A stretch of 64,000 nt of DNA from positions 24,288,163-24,352,162 of the forward strand of contig CM055830.1 of assembly GCA_029582265.1 (NCBI GenBank), given 5' to 3'. Below the pieces are notes generated by a model, which made no database searches, was not told where the DNA came from, and worked only from the letters and a program-made list of their open reading frames with translations. A program made the position numbers and the translations under genes. Positions 32,101 to 64,000 of the stretch are shown piece after piece (positions within the stretch are counted from its first letter, which is position 1; each line of letters starts with the position of its first letter). This stretch comes from Zoroaster sp. YZ-2022 (lineage: Eukaryota; Echinodermata; Asteroidea; Forcipulatida; Zoroasteridae).

Positions 32101-33538
32101 AAAGCCGTAGGTCCCGTGTGTTGTATAATGCACGTAAAGTGGATTGTCGTGCGGTCTAGCGCACTGAACTCAAGTTCTGGTGTTGCCAGCAGCAGAGTGT
32201 GGGTTCGAGCCCCGGCCGTGACACCTGTGTCCTTGAGCAAGACACTTAACCATAATTGCTTCTCTCCACCCAGGGGTTAAATGGGTACCTGTGAAGGCAG
32301 AGATGGTTTGCTCTATATGCGCTAGAAATGGCAGCAATTGAGCTGTATACTCCCCAGGGAGCTGAGATGGTTTCAGGAATGATTTATGAGCCTTATGAGC
32401 CTTATGAGCAGGGATAATAATATAATGCGCCTTGAGCGCCACTTAGTTGGTGGATACGTGCGCTATATAAATCTATACATTATTATTATTATTATTATTA
32501 ATTAAAAAAGGTAATAGACTCATTGGATATATTAAATCTATCATAGATGGTCAAGATGATTTTAAACGTGTATATTACGGGGATTTGCTTTGGAAAAGCT
32601 TAGGTCTTTCTTCTATTACTTATGGCTCTGCAGTATGGGTACCAAGTGATAGTGATGTCAAAAGAATAGAACACCTACAAAATCAAATGGCACGTTGTAT
32701 CCTAAAAGCATCTAGAAATACACCGATTGATTGTTTGTTAGGTGAGCTTGGCTGGGAACCAATCAATGTTGTACAAGACAAACTGCGTATTAAGTACTTC
32801 AACAGACTGAGATGCATGTCATCACATAGGTGGCCTAAATTATTATATAACGCTACAACTATGATCCATGAAATCACTGATAACAAAAAACTTCGATGGA
32901 TATCTTATATGCGTAAAGTCTTTGTTGATTGTGGTATGGATTTCATTTTTGAAAATACATTATACAACCATCCATGGATTCGCAATTGTATCAATATTAG
33001 TACAAGTAATTATCAAAATAAATGGCTTAACAGTGTCTTGTCGAAATCCTCTTTGTCTGATTACGTGCTCTTAAAAAGTAAACCAGAGTTGGAACAATAT
33101 CTTTTGTGCAATCTTGACTTCCATGCGGCTTCATTAAAGTTTAAAGCACGTTCAAACACTCTCCCAATAAATGGTCGCACATATTCCTGGAATCCCGATA
33201 AAGATAGTGTTTGTCCCCTCTGTAAGGAAGGTACAGAGGATTTACGACATTTCTTGTTCATTTGTAGAACACTTCGGGATATTAGAGTCACCGAGTATTA
33301 CAAATTAGAATATGAACTTGTTACAAATAATCTAAACCAGATTTGGCATTTATTTATATCTAGTAATCTTAATGTTAAGTTATGTTTAATGTTAGGAATA
33401 TCAAAAGAGATCATACCTGAGAATTATAGCGATACTTGTAGGCCTACTGACATTAACTATATCCTTTGTATTTTTGATTCATTTTGTAAATCGTTCCTAA
33501 AAAAGGCTTGGAACCTCCGAGCAGATTTTCTTAAATGA
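29133..33538 (+). pseudogene. LINE ORF2 (AP endonuclease, reverse transcriptase), frameshifted and split by a SINE
   Basis: Frame 1 (open from just after the ORF1 stop to 30188, without ATG before the endonuclease core) codes NIAFNNVNRV, IDIFGIAETFL, RIIIMADCNG, SAIDYMLCS. A one-base shift near 30180 leads to GSDHNVLLLN, the last endonuclease motif. RT: KSPGVDGITNELLKNGG, IPIFKKGDHKDMNNYRGI, FLDFQKAFDTVWRDGL, QGVKQGCVLSPILF, FWADDIVLIA, YKYLGVTL. After the SINE, IKKGNRLIGYIKS resumes at 32501 and the C-terminus has CPLCKEGTEDLRHFLFIC. Two lesions make it inactive. Confidence 0.85.
31963..32501 (+). mobile_element. Dimeric tRNA-derived SINE inside LINE ORF2
   Basis: First head 31963-32130: A box TGGCCGAGCGG (31964-31974), B box GGTTCGAGCCC (32022-32032), then GGGACGTAAAGCCGTAGG as in the short subtype. 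Second head from 32147 (GCGGTCTAGCGC, B box again at about 32202), followed by GGGTTAAATGGGTACCTGTG, AGCCTTATGAGC repeats, the tail GCGCCTTGAGCGCCACTTAG, GTGCGCTATATAAATC and (ATT)n. No clear target duplication was found. Confidence 0.88.
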
Positions 33539-34245
33539 AAATGGAATTACTTTCCTTGGTTTGATTGTTGTATGTTTATACAGTATCGTTTTTATATTGT
33601 TTATGATTTACTATGATTATAATTATTATTATTGTCCATTACTGTCCATTATTGTGCATGCAGTATCGTTTTTATCCTCTATGATTATAGGCCTACATGT
33701 ACAATTATTTTTATTAGTCTTTATTGTGCATGTTTTCAGCACAACTGTTGTTCTGCTTGGAACCCCCAAGCAGATTTTCTGAAATGAAAGGGGAATTACT
33801 TTCTTTGGTTTGCTTGTACGTGCTATACAGTATTGTTTTTATATTGTTTATGATTACTATTATTATAATTGTCCATTATTGTTCATACAGTATTATTTTT
33901 ATATTGTTTATGAGAACTATTTTTATTATTGACCATTATTGTGCACAGTTGTTTTAATTGTTTATGATCACTATTATTATGATTGTTCATTATTGTTACA
34001 ACTGTGTATATATGTATTAATGCTCATACAGATTTTCGACTGGCCAAACTTAGAAAAACATGTACGTACATGTACATCTGCTCGTATTTGAATATTTCGT
34101 TTATTTCTAGTTTTTAACTTATAATAACCTTAAGTCTTTTTGTTTTTACGCCCATCTATATTGTATTATCTATGTTTTAATTACCTGTAACACATGTACT
34201 GAATATTACGTTAATGTAGAACGCACCGTCGATTGACGAGTGCCA
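33500..34245 (+). repeat. LINE 3' UTR with internal duplications
   Basis: The end of ORF2 (GCTTGGAACCTCCGAGCAGA to TTTGGTTTG, 33509-33565) is repeated at 33757-33813 after the stop codon. The word ATTGTTTATGATTACTATTA and CAGTATCGTTTTTATATTG recur about five times between 33575 and 33990. Confidence 0.7.
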
Positions 34246-34272
34246 CTGATTTAAAAGTGTATGTTCTAATAA
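34245..34272 (+). repeat. (AAT)n tail of the LINE
   Basis: AATAAATAATAATAATAATA directly after the 3' UTR; marks the 3' end of the CR1-type element. Confidence 0.75.
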
Positions 34273-34329
34273 ATAATAATAATAATAATAGACAGGGGAC
34301 CAGTCTATCACGGACCTTTCATTTTTTTT

Positions 34330-35130
34330 TATACATTGCCCGGCCTAGCCTGATCATGAGGAGATATATACCGGCAGTGCGACCGCCATGTTTTTTCCCT
34401 GGAAATTCAACTTTGAACTTAGTACGATGATGGGTGTGGACACGGCAACGCGCAATATCTCCAGTATAGCTATGTCGTCTTGTTTCTGGTCAAGAATATG
34501 ACGTCAGAAACAAGTTTCTAGTTAGGGTCGCGAAAACACGCCCCAGTTAGTATAGAGATGAGTGGTGAAAAAAGTGGTTTGACTAAATGGCGCACTCGCG
34601 GCCCTCGTGACGCCGTCTTACCTGCTTACCAGCAATGCAGTCACGCTACCGCTAGTAGCCAGCTGTGGAGGAGGAGAGCGAGTGTTTTTTGTGCAGATCG
34701 AACTGTTATGCTCAGGCGACTTACTAACAAGTTTAGTTTGAAAAATAACGCGGAAGTAAATGGATTGACCACTTACCATAGCACAAAACAAAATCTCATT
34801 CATATTATATGGAGCATAATATGAGGGCGCCCGTCCCCGTTTGCGTTGAAACAATTACTGAAGGAAGACGATTAGGTCGAGTGTGTAACTGCTTATGGCA
34901 TTTATGTCCGTGTGCGTATGGTGGTGTGTCCATGAACGTTCGAACCAGAAAGTAGGCCACACGGTTATTTATGTACATGTTGAGGTAACAGCTGAGTAGA
35001 TCCACGGATTCTGGTTATTTGCTGTACATTGTGGAAATTAACTATTGGTTAAAAGGAGAATCATTGTTTGATATTTCTTTGCTGTTTGCTGTTTGCTGTT
35101 TGCTGTTTGCTGTTTGCTGTTTGCTGTTTG
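34330..35130 (+). promoter_or_regulatory. Candidate CUL2 promoter and non-coding first exon
   Basis: Inference only. CUL2 exon 36501 begins with a splice acceptor, so a 5' exon must lie upstream. This area holds a CCGCCAT box (34383-34389), a CRE-like TGACGTCA (34499-34506), several CpG-rich stretches and a good donor, GTAAGA, at 35131 after a run of seven TTTGCTG units (35079-35128). The end of the CR1-type LINE at about 34275 sets the left limit. Confidence 0.3.
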
Positions 35131-36233
35131 GTAAGAAGTCAGGGAACAGTCCGACGTAGTGTAGGTAGGCTACCGTGATCTGTACTTCTGATTTTGTTTA
35201 ACGTAGGCCTAATACAAAGTTCAACTTCAACGTTCTGTCTTCGATCGGCAGACAAACTCTCGTATTTTAAAAGTGACATCATGTCACTACTCATGCCATT
35301 GCCAGTGTCTTACATTACGTCTGGGGCCCATCAGACTAAAGTTACTTGCTTGATTGTCTACTCTAGTCTTAGGCCAATTATTTGTCCATTTTTTTTCGTC
35401 GTTGTGGTTCACTAACCTGAAGCTTATTTTTTCTAGGGTTAACTAACGTTAATTGTTTGCAGACTTCCTCCTTTTTTAAGTTGAAACAAAACTACTGACA
35501 TGATGCTATTTGTCTATCATTTCACAGGAAGCTTACATGTAAATGGAAAGTTGAAGGTGTCTGCACTATCATTCTCTGTCATGGCTTGTTTTGTACTTGG
35601 CTTTCAATCTAGTACTTGTACTAGTAGTACTAAGTACTAAGTACTAGTAGTAGAGATACCTGATATGGTTTTTAGTCTTTCGTAAAGTGTTTTATCCTCA
35701 TGAGTTTACATTAAATATTGTTCTGTGATTTTTAAATTTTTTGTGTGGATATTCTTATTTCATGAGCCCATCACAGTTGGAGTAAGTTCAATAGGCTGAA
35801 CAGCCAAAAGACCCAAAACAGCCGATTTGGTTTGGTGCCATGAGCACTTTCGCTCGAAACAAGAGAAGAGTGGCAAATGTTAACAATTGAACCATTTTCA
35901 AGCAGTACTACATGTAGTAGCACTTTACCTGTTTTTTTTTTGTTCGTAAGGAAACTTGGTTTATATTGAGAAGAAGTCTTCCTCTCTTCAAATCTGGAAT
36001 CTGTTATTATGGAGTTGCACACTTCATGGCATTACTACAACTACAAGTATGTCACATGAGGTCAACTCATTGATTGAATAGTATACTTGTTATTCCTTTC
36101 AGTTTTGAAATCTATTTGTTTATTTTAATTTATGAGACATATGTGCAGGTAAATGTGGCATGTTTTATAATATTGATTGACTGATTAGCTTTTTGACTGG
36201 TCAACATATTGGATGTATTTTGCAAACTCTTCA
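35131..36233. other. Probable CUL2 5' intron, no other feature
   Basis: AT-rich, no coding stretch; the palindromic ACTAGTACTTGTACTAGTAG run at about 35610-35652 is the only notable sequence. Confidence 0.3.
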
Positions 36234-36237
36234 TTAA

Positions 36238-36319
36238 CCCTAACTCCCTAGACAACAAAGCCAGTTGGAGGATTTTGAAGGATTTTTATTGTTTTAGTAC
36301 AATGCCTAGGGATTTAGGG
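36238..36319. mobile_element. 82-bp TTAA-flanked mini-MITE, CCCTAAC family
   Basis: TTAA at 36234-36237 and 36320-36323; ends CCCTAACTCCCTAG and CTAGGGATTTAGGG. A further TTAACCCTAACC end lies at 36329-36340. Confidence 0.7.
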
Positions 36320-36480
36320 TTAATTTCTTTAACCCTAACCACCCCAAACCATTCAAACTCCAACAGCAGGGTTTGTTAGATTTTGATGGACTCAATACTG
36401 TATAGCCCAGACAGGGATATTTTTGCATGTGGCCGGGTGTCCCAATTCCAGCTAAATCCAATATTGATTTGATTTTTTGA

Positions 36481-61520
<25,040 letters not shown>

Positions 61521-61803
61521 TGAAAATATAATATGAATGATTACCTTATCACATGTGTTTTATTGTTTCTCTAATGCATTGAGATATGTACATAGATGTT
61601 ATATTATTACCAGCAAGCCAATCACGTATGAGGTTAAGTTCAAATTCATGTATGTAACTTTCAGTTAATCAAAGTGGCCAACTTAAAAGTGGTTCACTAA
61701 AAAAAACATCCTCACCATGCAAAGCTACAAGTTTTACCTAAAAAAAAACATATTTTTATGTTTTTAAGAGAGTCAGTTAAAGGGAAGGTACAACATTATA
61801 AGA

Positions 61804-62042
61804 CTTGAGGCTTTGCATGGTGGAATTTCGATATCGTTTCGGTTTGCGGTAACACCATGTGTTTATCTCAACTATCGCGAAGCTGAGGTACAGGTTCTGA
61901 AAAGAACCTTATCGCACAACTCGTATCTCAACCTTAGTTCAGTGAGAAAGGTTCAAGGGAGAATCAATGTCGGGCAACTCGTTTTTCTCTACTGTCGCTA
62001 AGTGAGAAATATGGTTCAGGGAGAACCATGGGGACTTCACAG
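61804..62042 (+). repeat. Single copy of the palindrome-arm module
   Basis: Matches 6047-6270 over about 235 bp (CTTTGCATGGTGGAATTTCG, GGTTTGCGGTAACACCATGT, CAGGTTCTGAAAAGAACC, GAAATATGGTTCAGGGAGAA), ending GGGGACTTCACAGG. Here it is not inverted. CUL2 intron 14. Confidence 0.9.
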
Positions 62043-62865
62043 GTAAAGGTACAACATTGTTTTTTGGTAATGAACATTCATTTTAAACACTCACTTTTCA
62101 AGAAATAAACCATAAAACTAACCTGTGAATTAGGCCTGGGTGAATAGTGAAATTTACTATTCGTGAATAGTTGGCAAACATGTACGAAAACATGTGCTTT
62201 GATAGTAATTTCTGGCCTATTTGTAAGCTTTAGACAAATACATTGAGTTCTTGAATGCCTGTTGTTGTTTCTTCTTTATAAGTGAAAACCCAATGGTCGT
62301 CACGTTATATAAGTTTGTTATTGCTTTGCCAACGTGGGAAACTTCCAGCACAATTAGCACATGCTAATTCATGCGCATGGTTAAGTTCATCCCATATCGA
62401 CAGAGGGAAGTCCACCTAAACGTAATAAAATGAACGCGATCGAGTTGTATTCAAGTCATCATTAAGAGTAATGCCAGTATGTTAACAGTCACCCCTATTA
62501 TTTCAAATCAATCGGTCCTTCAGACGAAACAAAAAATCACCAATGAGTGTTTATGCTCATGTAGGGGCCACTCTTTAGACGTTATTCGTTCACAAAAATA
62601 CAAAGCTTCCACGGTGTGCCCCGCACTATGCTTAAAAAGCCTTCAAATCACGTGGCGCCCGTGCCCCTGAACTGATTTTGTACTGTACAATTGTACATGT
62701 ATTTTTTGAGCTGCAGACTGTGTGTGCATTGTGTACAAGGTTTGTAATTCAGGATCCCAGTATCACGTGCCCATTTCCGCGTGTCGTGATTGGATAGATT
62801 TGCATAGTTGCTATTTTATTATTTTTCTCATTGGCTGTTCGATCATGAATATGTTCACACTATGA

Positions 62866-63035
62866 ACATCTCCTCCGTGAATGCACCGTGAAAGCTCGGT
62901 GAATTGCACTTTTTCCGTGAATTTCACGGCGCTCGTTCCCATTTCACGGTGTGAGAGCACCGTGAATGCACCGTGAAACCACCGTTAAACAAATCTTTTG
63001 TTTGGTCCTCGGTGAAAGCTGGGTGAAAACGCGGT
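62866..63035. repeat. Segment of repeated CACCGTGAA/TTCACGG words
   Basis: About a dozen GGTGAA, CCGTGAA or TTCACGG words in 170 bp, in both orientations, GC-richer than the surroundings. No terminal repeats identified. Confidence 0.55.
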
Positions 63036-64000
63036 GAACCTCGAAAGCTCAGTTGAGGCCAGCTCATTAACTACATCAAAGGAAGTTATCCTCTTGCCCA
63101 TTGTTGACGCTTTTGTGCATGTGATAATCCCTCTTGGATGGAAGGTAAACACACTAAACATAACGGTACTGTTGGTATTTTCTTCCTCCAGCTCCATGGT
63201 TATAGGTTGCTTGAAAAATTCTGCTACGACTTGACGGGCAGGTTACATTTCGGCATTGCAATTTGCGCTGATCGTTTACAGCGATACAGGGGCCCCATTG
63301 CTTTTTGTTTGGCTTTCTTTAGCAGTAGAGGAAAATACAGTAGGCCTTGATGTCCGTTAACAATAAATGTAACTGTGAAATGATTAAATTAGCTGCAAGG
63401 CTCATAGAAACACAATTCTGGCAGCTACAACAATCCTCTTTAACCCGGCAGGACTTTGGCGAAGGTCGGTCTCGTGTTTTGTATGTTTGCAAATTTATTT
63501 ATGTTATTGTTTATGAACCGGTGAGGTTTATAGTTTTGCGATATGACTCGATTAACGAACGTCGTTTTATTCACGTATCGTACCCGTGACTTGTGTGAGC
63601 GCGCCCGCCGCCCGCGAAACCGTTGTTGCAATCATTCACGGTGACCTCTAGTGCACGTTCAAAATGCATGCACGCCGCCGATTACCAGCCGCGACCATGT
63701 GCTCGCAGCGGGGCAGGAACCCGTAACAATTACACACTTGCTTATTACCACCACGCAGTCCTCATTTATTTCAGGATCGTGTAAACATTACCAACGTCAA
63801 GTGTCATTATCTGGTTCCTTCCTCCATGATTCATGTGTTTCTACTTTTTCCGTGCTATGATGTACTTTATGCTTTACAAGGAATCGAATTGTTTTATTCA
63901 AAGCAAATGGATTAATAATGATACTTGGCTTGTCACTTGAAATAATTTGTTGGCAATAGGCCTATGTATTTGTAAATATAAACAGGAAACTGAACATCAA
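63036..64000. other. CUL2 intron 14, nothing further recognised
   Basis: No CUL2 exon and no convincing frame or repeat. The same holds for 62043-62865. Confidence 0.35.

Larger units (their letters stand above)
27420..34275 (+). mobile_element. CR1-type LINE, near full length, disrupted
   Basis: ORF1 with PHD finger, coiled coil, SGNH esterase domain and zinc knuckles, then ORF2 with AP endonuclease and RT, then a 3' UTR ending in (AAT)n at 34245-34270. PHD plus esterase in ORF1 is a known property of CR1-like LINEs. A dimeric SINE (31963-32501) splits ORF2; about 6.3 kb of LINE remain. The 5' border is approximate. Confidence 0.85.

Noticed and set aside
36231..36345. Telomere-like CCCTAA sequences
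   Set aside because: Only single CCCTAAC words next to TTAA and in inverted orientation: transposon ends, not telomeric arrays.
63034..63860. Several 60-80 codon frames near the right edge
   Set aside because: No resemblance to the missing CUL2 exons and no splice signals; composition is intronic.

Overview
The window is nuclear DNA from an intron-rich animal. Two conserved protein genes are interrupted by 24 recognised coding exons with GT-AG introns, and the rest is dominated by eukaryotic transposons and minisatellites. The mixture of elements (a tRNA-derived SINE, a CR1-type LINE with PHD and esterase domains, a DIRS-type tyrosine-recombinase retroelement, a Penelope-like element, a Tigger/pogo transposon, many MITEs) and the abundance of the word ACATGTAC point to a marine invertebrate, most plausibly a deuterostome such as an echinoderm. 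That taxonomic guess is inference and a lophotrochozoan is not excluded.

Gene 1 (minus strand, 18587 down to 2768) is a complete polypeptide N-acetylgalactosaminyltransferase of the GALNT11 type. Ten coding exons join in phase to 610 codons plus stop: type II membrane anchor, GT2 catalytic domain with DSHCE and the [10 protein letters not shown] motif, and a C-terminal ricin-type lectin domain. A poly(A) signal follows at 2641-2646. Its introns carry a hAT-like MITE split by a giant palindrome (5944-6802), a broken DIRS element (about 7200-10760), a 20-bp minisatellite, a tandem array that duplicates the splice donor of exon 4, and a SINE.

Gene 2 (plus strand, from 36562, running off the right edge) is cullin-2 (CUL2). 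Fourteen coding exons give the first 463 codons; the remaining C-terminal part (rest of the cullin homology domain, neddylation site) lies beyond 64000. Its introns hold six large tandem arrays (unit lengths about 21, 14, 58, 178, 29 and 66 bp), a Penelope-like element with RT and GIY-YIG domains, a Tigger-like element with TA target duplication, a LINE fragment and several TTAA-flanked MITEs.

The two genes are head to head. The 18 kb between them holds nested DNA transposons (21811-24762), two GGGTGCGTTC-ended MITEs (26118-26990), a near full-length CR1-type LINE (about 27420-34275) split by a dimeric SINE, and a possible CUL2 promoter area.

The most unusual observations are: (i) a sequence module found six times, once as the tail of the Penelope-like element and twice as arms of a palindrome, whose hairpins show compensatory changes and GNRA-type loops, suggesting a structured RNA; (ii) TTAA-flanked MITEs sharing ends but whose interiors are built from a different short repeated word in each copy; (iii) a tandem array of splice donors directly after GALNT11 exon 4; (iv) a 406-bp higher-order repeat within a 29-bp intronic array.
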